NCBI GenBank assembly: GCA_965204525.1
Contig: OZ241994.1
Span: 558,001-622,000, forward strand
Length of the DNA: 64,000 nt
From: Bin5 sp965204525
GTDB taxonomy: Bacteria; Chloroflexota; Anaerolineae; Caldilineales; Caldilineaceae
Direction: 5' to 3'
Shown here: positions 40,665 through 50,244 of the stretch, one piece after another
Position numbering within the stretch: position 1 is the stretch's first letter
How the letters are laid out: the number at the start of each line of letters is the position of its first letter
The notes under the pieces: model-generated
Told to the model about the DNA's origin: nothing
The model's input: only the letters and a program-made list of their open reading frames with translations
Database searches by the model: none
Translations under genes and position numbers: made by a program

Positions 40665-43199
40665 ATGATGCCATTTGACCGATTCACCCAGAAGGCCCAG
40701 CACGCGGCAACTCGTTCGCTCGAGATTCTGCAGAAGTACAAACACTCGCAGATCGATACCGAACACTTCTTCCTGGCTCTCGTCGAACAGCCGGAAGGAA
40801 CAGTGCCCCAGTTGCTCGAGACACTCGGCGCCTCCGTCGACGTCATTGCCCGTAAGCTGGAAGCCGTCCTCGCCGCCGCGCACAAGAGTGGCGGGTCGCC
40901 TCACAGTGGCCTACCAACCGTGCAAGTTTTCATCACGCCAAGGCTCAATCGCGTAATGGGCGTCGCCAACGATGAGGCAAACAAACTTCAGGACGAATAC
41001 ATAAGCACCGAACACATCCTGCTTGCCATCGCCAGCGAACGGAACACGCACAGCGCAAACATCTTGCGGGACGCCGGTGTCACCAAAGAGCGCATTTATG
41101 GCGCCATTGAGGACATGAGAGGAGGGCAGCGAGTCAACGAGCCGGACGCCGAAAGCAAGTTCCAGGTTTTGGAGAAGTACGGCCGCGACCTCACTCAAGC
41201 CGCCGCCGAAGAGAAGCTGGACCCGGTCGTCGGTCGGGTCGAGGAGATTACTCGCGTGATGCAGGTCTTGTGCCGGCGGTCGAAAAACAACCCGGTCCTC
41301 ATCGGCGAGGCAGGTGTCGGCAAGACCGCCATAATCGAAGGTCTCGCTCAGCAGATAACGGCCAACGATGTCCCTGATATCCTATCAGGCAAGAGATTGG
41401 TCTCTTTGGACTTGGGGGCCATGATCGCCGGGACCCGGTTTCGCGGCGAGTTCGAGGAACGCCTGAAGGCGGCCATGGATGAAATTCGTCGCAGCGAGGG
41501 CGAGATCATCCTCTTCGTAGATGAACTGCACACCGTCGTCGGCGCCGGCAACGCCGCCGGCGCGCTCGACGCCAGCAACATGCTAAAACCCGCTCTCTCA
41601 CGCGGTGAGCTGCAGTGCATCGGCGCTACCACGCTCGACGAATACCGCCAGCACATCGAGAAAGACTCCGCGCTGGAACGGCGCTTCGCCCCCGTCTACG
41701 TCGACGAACCGGACATCGATGACGCCATCGCTATCCTGCGCGGCCTGCGCCTCCGCTATGAGGAGCATCACGCCATTACCTACACCGATGACGCGCTCGA
41801 GCAGGCGGTCCGCCTCAGCCATCGCTACGTCCCGGACCGCAAGCTGCCGGACAAGGCGATCGACCTCATCGACGAGGCTGCCGCCCGCCTGCGGGTGGCC
41901 ATGCATGCCATGCCCGAAGACCTAAAGAAAACCAAAGTCTCGATCCAGGAGCTTGAAGATCTTGAAGAAAATGCCTGGGCCGAACGCGACTACGAAAGGG
42001 CGGCGCAGACCAAGGCCGAACTTGCCCGGCTGAAAGAGGAATTCAAGTCGGCCCTCAAGTCCTGGAAGAGCGAGACAAACCTCGACGACGTCGTTGACAC
42101 CGACGACGTCGCCGCCATCGTCCACAGCTGGACCGGAATCCCCGTCATGGACCTGCTCGAAGAGGAGATGGACAAGCTGCTCCGCATGGAAGACTTCCTC
42201 CGGCAGCGCATCATCGGCCAGGAGCGGGCCATCGAAGCCGTCAGCGATGCCATTCGCCGTGCCCGCAGTGGCCTCAAAGACCCGCGCCGGCCCATCGGAA
42301 CCTTTCTCTTCCTCGGGCCGACCGGCATCGGCAAGACCGAGCTCGCCAAAGTCCTCGCCGCCTTCCTCTTCGACACCGAAGACGCACTTCTGCGTGTCGA
42401 TATGAGTGAATATCGCGAAGGACACACCGTAAGCAAACTGTTCGGCGCACCTCCCGGATACGTAGGCTACGAACAGGGGGGCCAGCTCACTGAACAAGTG
42501 CGAAGACGCCCCTATCAGGTGTTGCTTTTCGATGAAATCGAAAAGGCCCACCCTGAGGTTTGGAACACCCTTCTCCAGATCATGGACGATGGCCACATGA
42601 CAGATGGTCAGGGACGCACCGTGAACTTCCGAAACACGGTCGTCATTATGACCAGCAACGTCGGCGCAGACTCGATCAAGCGCGGCCCCCTGGGCTTTGC
42701 CACGCCTGAGCTTGACGAAAGCGCCCTCGCCCAAGGCGAATACAGCAAGGAAATGAAGAGGCTTTTCCGCCCCGAATTCCTCAATCGCATCGACGAGACC
42801 ATCATTTTCGATCCGCTGACCAGGGAAAACGTACGCGATATTGTCTCTCTGCTGATGGAAGAGATCGCCCAGCGCCTCGATGAAATCGGAATCACTATCG
42901 AGATGACCGAAAAGGCCTGCGATCACCTCGCCGACACAGGTTATCACGCCGAATACGGCGCCCGGCCTTTGCGCCGTCTGCTGCAAAAGCGGGTCGAGAA
43001 TGAACTCAGCAAGCGCCTGCTGCGCGCCGAATACAAGACGGGTGACGAAATCCTGATCGACTATGCCTCGGACGACGATGGAGGCGAGGAAAAACTGGTT
43101 TTCGTACGAAGAGAGCCGGAGCCGATTGCGGTTGAATGGTCACCGGGTACGAAGGCCGAAGCCGGCCCAGGGCGGGATCAGCAGGGCTCGCAGGAATGA
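40665..43199 (+). CDS. clpC: ClpC-type AAA+ unfoldase of the Clp protease
   Basis: The 844-residue protein starts MMPFDRFTQKAQHAATRSLE with two Clp-N repeats. AAA+ domain 1 has Walker A GEAGVGKT (near 214). A short middle region with a UVR motif (about 433-465, ENAWAERDYERAAQTKAEL) marks ClpC rather than ClpB. AAA+ domain 2 has GPTGIGKT (near 551) and the C-terminal D2 small domain. ClpC feeds unfolded proteins to ClpP, which is not in this window. ATG 40665 or 40668 are the likely starts. It is divergent from the Fur-family gene. I see no CIRCE or CtsR site. Confidence 0.93.
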   Translation: MMPFDRFTQKAQHAATRSLEILQKYKHSQIDTEHFFLALVEQPEGTVPQLLETLGASVDVIARKLEAVLAAAHKSGGSPHSGLPTVQVFITPRLNRVMGVANDEANKLQDEYISTEHILLAIASERNTHSANILRDAGVTKERIYGAIEDMRGGQRVNEPDAESKFQVLEKYGRDLTQAAAEEKLDPVVGRVEEITRVMQVLCRRSKNNPVLIGEAGVGKTAIIEGLAQQITANDVPDILSGKRLVSLDLGAMIAGTRFRGEFEERLKAAMDEIRRSEGEIILFVDELHTVVGAGNAAGALDASNMLKPALSRGELQCIGATTLDEYRQHIEKDSALERRFAPVYVDEPDIDDAIAILRGLRLRYEEHHAITYTDDALEQAVRLSHRYVPDRKLPDKAIDLIDEAAARLRVAMHAMPEDLKKTKVSIQELEDLEENAWAERDYERAAQTKAELARLKEEFKSALKSWKSETNLDDVVDTDDVAAIVHSWTGIPVMDLLEEEMDKLLRMEDFLRQRIIGQERAIEAVSDAIRRARSGLKDPRRPIGTFLFLGPTGIGKTELAKVLAAFLFDTEDALLRVDMSEYREGHTVSKLFGAPPGYVGYEQGGQLTEQVRRRPYQVLLFDEIEKAHPEVWNTLLQIMDDGHMTDGQGRTVNFRNTVVIMTSNVGADSIKRGPLGFATPELDESALAQGEYSKEMKRLFRPEFLNRIDETIIFDPLTRENVRDIVSLLMEEIAQRLDEIGITIEMTEKACDHLADTGYHAEYGARPLRRLLQKRVENELSKRLLRAEYKTGDEILIDYASDDDGGEEKLVFVRREPEPIAVEWSPGTKAEAGPGRDQQGSQE

Positions 43200-43221
43200 C
43201 ATCCACGATCTGGGGCCGCCG

Positions 43222-43881
43222 ATGACTTCCGAAACCTCTACCGACCCCGAGCGCCCAACCAGGCGCCCGGCCTATCGCATCGAAACCGAGCGTGCGGTCG
43301 TGCGCTGCTGGCATCCAACCGACGCCGATATACTTTTGCACGCGGTTACCCAGAGCATCGACCACTTGAGGGACTGGATGCCATGGGCGAAAAACGAACC
43401 GACGACCCTGGAAGAAAAGAGCGCACTACTCCGCCACTGGCGCGCCGAATTCGACCAGGACAGTGACTATACTTACGGGATCTTTTCGCCGAACGAAGAG
43501 GAGGTGTGGGGTGGAACCGGATTACACAAACGCCTGGCAGGAAACGCCCTCGAGATCGGGTACTGGATTCGGTCAGACCTGATCAACCGGGGACTCGCAA
43601 CAGAGATTGCCGCCGCTCTGACCAAGGTAGCCTTCACCGTAAACAAGGTGGACCGCGTCGAAATCCATTGCGACCCAGCCAACGTCCGCAGCGCTGCGAT
43701 TCCCCGCAAACTGGGATTCACACAGGAAGCTCTGCTCCGCCGTCGCGCCACCGGCAGTGATGGCTCACCCATTGACACGATGATCTGGACACTCTTTCTC
43801 GATCAGGTCGGGAACACTCCAGTAGCCGGCGCTCGCGTCAAGGCATTTGACGTCCTCGAAAGTGAAATCCACATCACCTGA
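43222..43881 (+). CDS. GNAT acetyltransferase, RimJ/RimL-like
   Basis: The 219-residue protein has the RimJ/RimL-type arrangement: ETERAVVRCWHPTDADILLHAV at the N-terminus, IGYWIRSDLINRGLATEIAAALTKVAF as CoA-binding motif A (about 113-140), and CDPANVRSAAIPRKLGFTQEALLR as motif B. These enzymes acetylate N-termini of ribosomal or other proteins, or small amines. It starts 22 bp after clpC on the same strand. The target is unknown. Confidence 0.88.
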   Translation: MTSETSTDPERPTRRPAYRIETERAVVRCWHPTDADILLHAVTQSIDHLRDWMPWAKNEPTTLEEKSALLRHWRAEFDQDSDYTYGIFSPNEEEVWGGTGLHKRLAGNALEIGYWIRSDLINRGLATEIAAALTKVAFTVNKVDRVEIHCDPANVRSAAIPRKLGFTQEALLRRRATGSDGSPIDTMIWTLFLDQVGNTPVAGARVKAFDVLESEIHIT

Positions 43882-43959
43882 GTCGTCTTCGAACCATCAG
43901 ACTGAAACATGCCTTGAATCCAGGAGCCTGCCGCCTCCACGCGGCCGCCTGCCTGCCGT

Positions 43960-44775
43960 CTACTCAGCGAGCGGAATCTCGTACAGCGCAACCCAGTCGA
44001 ACAGACCCCGAGCCTGGCCCTGGCTACGGGCGCCGATTGCGACGCCAACATCTCCGGTGGGCAGCCGGGGATCAGCCACAGCGTCCTCCTGGACGGCGTT
44101 AATGAACAGGCGAAGCTCGGCCCCGTCATCAGCCACCGCCAATATGCTTTGCCGCCCGTTTGACTGCGAACTCGACGGTGTCCAGGGCCGGACTGTACGC
44201 CACACGCCCTTTTCGACCAGCTCTATCTGGTAACGCCCCTCGCCGTCGACCACGAATAGATAAAAGTTCTCGTCATTCTGATAGCGGACGATCAGTCCGC
44301 CATACCCCCAGGCAAACTGCTCTTGGGAGGCCAGACGCAGGTCGGCTTCCAGTCTGTACGCACCCAGCCCTGGCTGGCCGAGCGTCATCCACACCCTGAC
44401 GCCGGGGCGATTGACCTGTATCCGGTAGAGATCTCCCACATATCGCTGCTCGGACTCTTCGTTACTGCGAACCGGCAGGTCAAAGTGGGGTTCCGCGAAG
44501 TCGTCCTTGACAATCAGCCGGCCGGCTTCCATGGGTGCAGAAGCAGGCCCGGCAGCCGGCCCTTGCCTGAAGATCGACCTGCTCCAGAACAGGAGGGTAA
44601 CCGCAACAGCAGTAAGGACGACGAGCGCCAGCAGGGCGAAAGGAAGGCCTCGCCTGGCCTCAGGTGGGCTGTGAATAACCGTCTTAGCCGTTGGCCGGTG
44701 CGGCGACAGGCCGATCGCTTCCCTCTTTTGCGCCCGTTCCTCCAAATCTCTCGAAGAAATATCTGATTCACCCAT
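43960..44775 (-). CDS. Membrane-anchored protein with lectin-like (family-16/DUF1080-type) domain
   Basis: The 271-residue protein has a cytoplasmic N-terminus (1-42), one transmembrane helix (about 43-65, LPFALLALVVLTAVAVTLLFW) and an extracytoplasmic beta-rich domain (about 85-270). The segments AYRLEADLRLASQ, WGYGGLIVRYQNDENFYLFVVDGEGRYQIE and RLFINAVQEDAVADPRLPTGDVGVAIG match concanavalin-like domains of the 3-keto-disaccharide hydrolase type, which often bind sugars. No catalytic residues are evident. It lies 113 bp from the subtilase end, same strand. Confidence 0.75.
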   Translation of the reverse strand: MGESDISSRDLEERAQKREAIGLSPHRPTAKTVIHSPPEARRGLPFALLALVVLTAVAVTLLFWSRSIFRQGPAAGPASAPMEAGRLIVKDDFAEPHFDLPVRSNEESEQRYVGDLYRIQVNRPGVRVWMTLGQPGLGAYRLEADLRLASQEQFAWGYGGLIVRYQNDENFYLFVVDGEGRYQIELVEKGVWRTVRPWTPSSSQSNGRQSILAVADDGAELRLFINAVQEDAVADPRLPTGDVGVAIGARSQGQARGLFDWVALYEIPLAE

Positions 44776-44888
44776 GACTCTGTAATACGGCCGAAATTCT
44801 CAGCTGGCTCCGAAGAAACGCGGGCCATTACCGAGCTTCGCTTGACGCGCGGCGCGGCTTGACTCGACTTTGCTCCGTATAAAAGGGA

Positions 44889-46190
44889 TTATATGAGCTT
44901 AAGAAATTTCAGTGGCGCCGCCATACAACCGATTGGCGGACTGGGATTCGGAGAAGGAGGAGACGGTACCGGCAGGGAGGGTTTGTGAGGTGGCGGCTGC
45001 TGGCCGGTGTCTGCATACTGCACTGCAGTCAATGCGTCGATGCGCCCGTCGCCCTGAATGTACTTGTCGGCCTCGGTCTGTCCATATTCCGAACTGTTAA
45101 TGTCTACGCTCGTGGCCATTAGCATCTTCTTGAGCTCTACCGGCCCCAACCCCGAATTGGCCCTGAGCATCAAGGCGACAAGACCGGCTACGTGAGGCGT
45201 AGCCATACTCGTGCCGCTGGCGGTTGTGTAGTGCTCATCCACCACTTGGCCTACCGAAGTACCCGCCGCCCGCGCGGCTACGATTCTGCTGCCGGGCGCT
45301 ACGACGTCCGGCTTTACCCGACCGTCTGCCGTCGGCCCCCTGCTACTGAACCGGGCAACACTGTCCTGGTCATTGGACGCGCCGACCGTTATCACCTTTT
45401 CAGCCGCACCTGGGCTGCCGATCGTGCTCTGCCGCGGCCCGCTGTTCCCCGCGGCAACAATCATGATTTTGCCCATATCTACGATCGCATTACACATCGT
45501 GCTCAGCGCATCTGAGCCGTCACTGCTTCCCCGGCTGCCTAGTGACAGATTCAGGACGTCGGCGCCGTTCTGAGCAGACCACTCCAGGCCCGCCATGACA
45601 TTACTCATGCGGCCGCTGCCGTTGTCGGCAAGGGCCTTGGCCGCCATTATCGTCGCCCCCGGAGCTACCCCAATGTACTTTCCGCCGCTGGCCGCCCCAG
45701 TCCCAGCCGCCGTGGAGGCAACATGTGTTCCGTGGCCGTTGCCGTCCGCGGCCGATCCTTTTCCGCTGAAATCAGCCGTCAGCCCAATCCGGCCGGCAAA
45801 GTCCGGGTGTGTCGCGTCAATACCCGTATCAACGATGCAGATCGTGACCCCCTCACCGTCATTGTTCAACTGCTCCCAAACTTGAGGCGCCCTGATGTGG
45901 GGAGTCGATACGTCCAGCAATATGTGGACCACCTCGTCCAGCCATATCTCCGCCACATCGTCCGAATCTGTCAATTCGTCCAACGCTGGCGCCGTAAGAG
46001 AGAGGGCGGTCGCCGGTATCAATCTGTACTCTTGATTGACCTTGATTGTACCGGCGCCTGCGGCCAGCCTTCCAATGCTCCGCTGGCCGCCTTCTGAATG
46101 AAATCTGACAATTACCTGCACTTCTTCACTGGCCATCCGGGCCTGTTCAACTGCGTCCCGTACATGGGCGGAGAATTTCTCCGAATACAT
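44889..46190 (-). CDS. S8 family subtilisin-like serine peptidase
   Basis: The 433-residue protease has the catalytic triad D121 (IVDTGIDATHPD), H153 (NGHGTHVAS) and S328 (GTSMATPHVAG), with oxyanion N249 (AAGNSGP). A propeptide-like domain (about 20-95) precedes it. ATG 46190 follows GGAGGAG by 8 bases. No signal peptide is visible, so it may act in the cytoplasm or use another export route. The C-terminus ends in a proline-rich tail (PPPHKPSLPVPSPPSPNPSPP). A small propeptide-like protein is encoded 320 bp upstream on the same strand. Confidence 0.93.
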   Translation of the reverse strand: MYSEKFSAHVRDAVEQARMASEEVQVIVRFHSEGGQRSIGRLAAGAGTIKVNQEYRLIPATALSLTAPALDELTDSDDVAEIWLDEVVHILLDVSTPHIRAPQVWEQLNNDGEGVTICIVDTGIDATHPDFAGRIGLTADFSGKGSAADGNGHGTHVASTAAGTGAASGGKYIGVAPGATIMAAKALADNGSGRMSNVMAGLEWSAQNGADVLNLSLGSRGSSDGSDALSTMCNAIVDMGKIMIVAAGNSGPRQSTIGSPGAAEKVITVGASNDQDSVARFSSRGPTADGRVKPDVVAPGSRIVAARAAGTSVGQVVDEHYTTASGTSMATPHVAGLVALMLRANSGLGPVELKKMLMATSVDINSSEYGQTEADKYIQGDGRIDALTAVQYADTGQQPPPHKPSLPVPSPPSPNPSPPIGCMAAPLKFLKLI

Positions 46191-46509
46191 TGACCAAACT
46201 CCTCCTGAAGAATCCTTGCCCACGTCCGGCAAGACAATCGAGGCACTGCCCCGAACTATGTTGCGCGTGCGGCTTCTGCCAGCAAGCAACACGCTGCCTC
46301 TCCAGAGACCCGATTGTTCTGGGAGTTTCCTACCCTAGTCTCTTCGTTGGTCAACGTCTGTTCGACGGCAGACGTTGAGCTGGGGAAGGACCCTGTCCGA
46401 GACCAGTTTTTTGGGCGGGTCAGCACCCAATCTGTCAGAACTGCGCTAGCGGAATATTGACCGTTCCCGCTTTTTGCGCCATCGCAAATTGACCCGAACC
46501 GAACGATGC
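46191..46509. other. Intergenic region between the subtilase and the small propeptide-like gene
   Basis: About 320 bp without a credible gene. It holds the perfect 10-bp inverted repeat at 46351-46378 and the subtilase ribosome-binding site near its end. Confidence 0.5.
46351..46378. repeat. Perfect 10-bp inverted repeat with 8-nt loop
   Basis: TCAACGTCTG (46351-46360) is the exact complement of CAGACGTTGA (46369-46378). No T-run follows on either strand, so it is not a standard terminator. It may be an operator or an RNA processing hairpin between the two minus-strand genes. Confidence 0.45.
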
Positions 46510-46785
46510 CTATTCCTGCATCGTCTGAACGGCGCTGTCCTCCTCGACCCTGACGAGCCAGGCTTCTTTCGCCAGTGCCTGCAGTCCCCGTCCCGGACCG
46601 CTTACCGCGTAACAGGGTATGATCGATGTCTGTTGCCGTACCACATATCCTGCCCTCTCGATTTCGGCAAGCTGCGCCGGCCCGGTTTCACTGACGTGCA
46701 ATAGCAGATACATCGTCTGATCAGGCGCACCGGCCATCTGCCTTTGAAGAGCGAGAGGGATTTTTTCCTGACCTTCGTATGGCAT
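46510..46785 (-). CDS. Small stand-alone propeptide-like (inhibitor I9-type) protein
   Basis: The 91-residue protein reads like an S8 propeptide. It has a strand (MYLLLHVSETG, near 25-35), a helix, then YVVRQQTSIIPCYAVSG, a second helix (GRGLQALAKEAW) and the closing VRVEEDSAVQ, equivalent to the VEED.. end of I9 propeptides. The same pattern occurs in residues 24-90 of the downstream subtilase (VIVRFHSE, EYRLIPATALSL, VAEIWLDE). Free I9 proteins can act as chaperones or inhibitors of a subtilase. No protease domain is attached and no signal peptide is seen. It may act on the neighbouring peptidase. Confidence 0.6.
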   Translation of the reverse strand: MPYEGQEKIPLALQRQMAGAPDQTMYLLLHVSETGPAQLAEIERAGYVVRQQTSIIPCYAVSGPGRGLQALAKEAWLVRVEEDSAVQTMQE

Positions 46786-46892
46786 CTCTTGGTTGCAATC
46801 TCCGCGAAGATAGTTACTCCAACTCTACCAGTAATGCCATAACGAACCGAACTTGGCAAACCCTATTTGCCTCTCAAGTGGGGCCAATCCGG

Positions 46893-48494
46893 TTACGTCA
46901 AATGATCGTAGGCAATTAGTGTGAGGAACTCAACGAAATCGTCTGTCAAAATGAGCCTGTCCAGAATCTCACCTGCTTCCTCTAGGCGCCCCGGCCCGTA
47001 TTCGCCAAGTCTCTTGAGCTCCTCGTCACGGATCTGCTTGTACAGTTCGCGCGTGACCGGCCTCCCGTCATCCAGTTTCGCATTGTGACGGATCCACTGC
47101 CAGATCTGTGAACGTGAAATCTCGGCCGTGGCCGCGTCCTCCATCAAATTGTAAATCGCCGCCGCTCCGTTGCCCAACAGCCACGCATTCAAATACTGTA
47201 GCGAGACGTCCACATTTGTGCGCAGCCCGCTCTCCGTAATCGTACCCCCTGGGACGCCGACATCAACGATCTGCTCCGCCGACACCGCCACGTCCTCTCG
47301 CATTCGGTGCTTCTGGTGAGGCGCGCCGCCTGTAGCCTCTTCGAAAATCCCCCGCGCCAGCGGCACCAAATCGGGATGCGCGACCCAAGTCCCGTCGCAG
47401 CCGTCACTAGATTCCCGCTCCTTGTCGACCCGTACCTTGGCCAGCGCCTCCTCGTTGACCGCAGGATCCCGCCGGCTGGGAATGAAAGCCGCCATTCCGC
47501 CAATTGCATGTGCGCCCCTCTTGTGGCATGTGCGGACCAGGAGCTCGGTGTAGGCGCGCATGAAGGGCGTCGTCATCGTAACTTGCGCCCGCTCCGGCAG
47601 CACTGTATCCGGATTGTCACGGAACTTCTTTATGGCACTGAAAATGTAGTCCCATCTGCCCGCGTTCAAACCGGCTGAATAGTCTCGCAACTCGTAGAGA
47701 ATCTCCTCCATCTCCAGCGCAGCCAGAATCGTCTCTATCAGGACCGTCGCTCGAAAAGAGCCGTGGGGTATTCCCAGTTCCTCCTCAGTGTGAGCGAACA
47801 CGTCCGCCCACAACCGCGCCTCCAGATGACTCTCCAGTTTAGGCAGATAGAAGTAACACGAACTTCCCCGCCGCTGCCGTTCGGCCGCATTGTGGAAGAC
47901 GTACAACCCCACGTCGAAGAGACTGGCAGAAACCGGCTCGCCGTCTACCAGCACATTCTTCTCCACCAAGTGCCAGCCGCGGGGCCTGACCAGCAGGGTC
48001 GCAATCTCATCATTGAGTTCATAGACCCGCTCCCTGGCCTCATCCTCCAACCGGATCGTCCGCCGCACCGCGTCATACAGGTTCTGTTGCCCCTCCACAC
48101 AGTTCGCCCACGTCGGCGAGTTGGCGTCCTCGAAATCGGCCATAAACACATCCGCGCCCGAGTTCAGCGCATTGATCACCATTTTTCGATCGACCGGGCC
48201 CGTAATCTCGGCCCAACGCAGTTGCAGGTCATCAGGCGTTGGGGCGACCTGCCAGTCGCCGCTGCGAACCTCCTCAGTCTCATCCAGAAAGCCCGGGGCC
48301 TCGCCCGCGTCAATTCGGACCTGTCGCGCCTCCCGCGCCGCCAGCAGCTCCCGGCGCCTGGAATCAAACTTTCCGTGCAGCTCTGCAACGAAGTCCAGCG
48401 CTTCAGCCGTCAGTATCTCTTCAGAGGCAGCCAGCGCCTCGCCAACAACCTGAACATCCACCTGGTTTCCCACGCGTTCATTCTCCCGTGACAT
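46893..48494 (-). CDS. aceB: Malate synthase A
   Basis: The 533-residue enzyme condenses glyoxylate with acetyl-CoA in the glyoxylate cycle. The family block ALNSGADVFMADFEDANSPTWAN (about 108-130), RPRGWHLVEKN, YFYLPKLESHLEARLW and HAIGGMAAFIPSRRDP are present, and length fits isoform A. AAGGAG precedes ATG 48494. Isocitrate lyase, the usual partner, is not in the window. The gene appears monocistronic. Its presence suggests growth on acetate, fatty acids or C2 units. Confidence 0.95.
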   Translation of the reverse strand: MSRENERVGNQVDVQVVGEALAASEEILTAEALDFVAELHGKFDSRRRELLAAREARQVRIDAGEAPGFLDETEEVRSGDWQVAPTPDDLQLRWAEITGPVDRKMVINALNSGADVFMADFEDANSPTWANCVEGQQNLYDAVRRTIRLEDEARERVYELNDEIATLLVRPRGWHLVEKNVLVDGEPVSASLFDVGLYVFHNAAERQRRGSSCYFYLPKLESHLEARLWADVFAHTEEELGIPHGSFRATVLIETILAALEMEEILYELRDYSAGLNAGRWDYIFSAIKKFRDNPDTVLPERAQVTMTTPFMRAYTELLVRTCHKRGAHAIGGMAAFIPSRRDPAVNEEALAKVRVDKERESSDGCDGTWVAHPDLVPLARGIFEEATGGAPHQKHRMREDVAVSAEQIVDVGVPGGTITESGLRTNVDVSLQYLNAWLLGNGAAAIYNLMEDAATAEISRSQIWQWIRHNAKLDDGRPVTRELYKQIRDEELKRLGEYGPGRLEEAGEILDRLILTDDFVEFLTLIAYDHLT

Positions 48495-48779
48495 GGAGCG
48501 CTCCTTAAGTGAAAGGGAATAGGAAAGAGGTACTCCCTAAGCATACTAAGTTCACCAAGTCTCGTCAACACCGATGCCCGCAGCTATAAGCAGAATATAG
48601 ACCAATTCAGGCCCCCTTCGTCACACGGACAGCAGACCACTTTTCACTCACATACGGCTTCTCTCTTCTCACAAGTTACTCCTCTCTGCTCGCCATTTTG
48701 GGCGGTCGGCCGCTAGTGGCCTCCCGTGCGCGGGGAGTCCCCCCGAAGCGCCCTCTCCGTTAGCTCCACCTCCTCGTGC

Positions 48780-49001
48780 TATTCGATTGGTGCGGGCACG
48801 GATCCCTCCTGGATGCCTCTCTTCCTTGCCGCCGGTGGACTGGTCATGGAGGTAGGCGGCATGATGACCCACGGCTACGTTGTCGCCCGCGAATACGGAA
48901 TTCTCGCCGTCGCCGGCGTGGACTAGGCCACTACTCGCCTGCAGACTGACGGCAGAGTTCGTGTCGACGGAAGCATTGGAACCGTCGAGATTTTAGACTG
49001 A
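48780..49001 (+). pseudogene. PEP-utilising enzyme mobile-domain remnant
   Basis: The frame encodes TDPSWMPLFLAAGGLVMEVGGMMTHGYVVAREYGI, the swivelling phosphohistidine domain of PEP-utilising enzymes with its catalytic histidine in THG. After LAVAGVD comes a TAG stop (48924-48926). The same frame then continues ATTRLQTDGRVRVDGSIGTVEIL to TGA at 48999-49001, exactly as the domain normally ends. Everything N-terminal is missing or unrecognisable. It is therefore the decayed 3' end of a PEP synthase- or pyruvate-phosphate-dikinase-like gene. Confidence 0.75.
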
Positions 49002-49029
49002 TGCAGCAGGGATGGCTGCCGAGCGGGGA

Positions 49030-49989
49030 TTAGCTGCCGTTTACAGAGTGAACACGACTGAATATCTTCCTCAATCGTTCGACTACCTCTGTCGGCAGCG
49101 GAGGTCTCAATAGCGAAGCTACATTGTCCTCCAAATGCCGGATATTGCCTGTACCGGTGAGCACCACGTCGATCCCAGGCTCATGACGGCAGAACCGGTA
49201 AGCCGCCTCCGGCAAGGTCTTTGCGTCACTCAACTCCAGTACCCAATCGAGCGGCTCAAAGAGATCCACAGCATCTGTGTCTATCTCTCCGCTTCGACGC
49301 AACTCGACCAGGATCTCCCGCAGCCGCTCGGGTTTGCTGAATGCACGCCGCACCGCAAACATACATTCCGTCGCGATCCCCTTCTCCCGAGTCACCGGCA
49401 ACACATCGCGCCTTGCCGTCTGATTGAGAATATTGAAGCCAACCATGACCACGTCAAAAAGGTCGTCTTCGATCGCCTGTCGCAGAAGTCGGTGCTCAAA
49501 GTCGGAGGCGAAATGTTCACTCACCGCCAGATGGCGTATCTTTCCCGCTTGCCGCATACTCTGAAGTACCGGCACCAGCTCTTCGCAAATATGCTGGTAT
49601 TGGTCCAGCCTTGCACCGTGAAAGTGGAAGACGTCGATCGTCTCTACGCCTAGCCGCTTCAGACTGGTCTCGACTCCGGCGGCAAACTCGTCCGCAGGCA
49701 CCGGCTCACCCTTACGGTAGGCGCCTTTTTTCGTCGCAATTACCAGGCTATCCCTGTCGAAGTCCTGGATCGACTTTCCGACAATCTCCTCCGTACCGTA
49801 GGCCTCCGCTGTGTCAATATAGTTTACGCCCAGCTCCAGGGCGCGTCGGACGACCGCAATCGACTCCTTTTCGCTCCGCCCTGTCGCCGCGCCCAACCGG
49901 CTGGGTCCGCCAGCCCCCACGCCAGCAACGCTGACGCGCAGACCCGTACGTCCGAAAGTCCGATACTCCATTCGAGCCGTCCCCTTCAC
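49030..49989 (-). CDS. Aldo/keto reductase
   Basis: The 319-residue NAD(P)H-dependent reductase has MEYRTFGRTGLRVSVAGVGAGG at the N-terminus. The catalytic tetrad is visible as D and Y in NYIDTAEAYG (about 56-65), K in IATKKG (near 86) and H in FHFHG (near 120). The C-terminal GIDVVLTGTGNIRHLEDNVA is the cofactor-binding region. The start could also be ATG 49971. It is a single gene; the substrate is not predictable. Confidence 0.9.
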   Translation of the reverse strand: MKGTARMEYRTFGRTGLRVSVAGVGAGGPSRLGAATGRSEKESIAVVRRALELGVNYIDTAEAYGTEEIVGKSIQDFDRDSLVIATKKGAYRKGEPVPADEFAAGVETSLKRLGVETIDVFHFHGARLDQYQHICEELVPVLQSMRQAGKIRHLAVSEHFASDFEHRLLRQAIEDDLFDVVMVGFNILNQTARRDVLPVTREKGIATECMFAVRRAFSKPERLREILVELRRSGEIDTDAVDLFEPLDWVLELSDAKTLPEAAYRFCRHEPGIDVVLTGTGNIRHLEDNVASLLRPPLPTEVVERLRKIFSRVHSVNGS

Positions 49990-50073
49990 TGGTAGCCACT
50001 TCTTGTCTCTGAGGTCACATTGTAGCGCGCCTTTCCAGGCGCCGGAAATCGTGCAGATGGATTTGTCACGTGC

Positions 50074-50079
50074 TATAAT
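50074..50079 (+). promoter_or_regulatory. Extended -10 promoter element ahead of the small membrane protein gene
   Basis: TGCTATAAT (TATAAT at 50074-50079, TG three bases before) is an extended -10 element 166 bp upstream of the GTG start at 50245. No clear -35 box is seen. Confidence 0.4.
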
Positions 50080-50244
50080 GGCGCCGGTACTTGCATGAAG
50101 TCTGTCACGTGTCCGGCTGTGGTTAGCCGGAGCGGACCATATTTGTGCCGGTCCATCGCTAACGTTGGCCCGGTCTAACTGTTAATTGTACGCAGGCCTC
50201 GATAATCGCGTGGAATCAAATCAAACTTCAAAAGGAGAATTACG

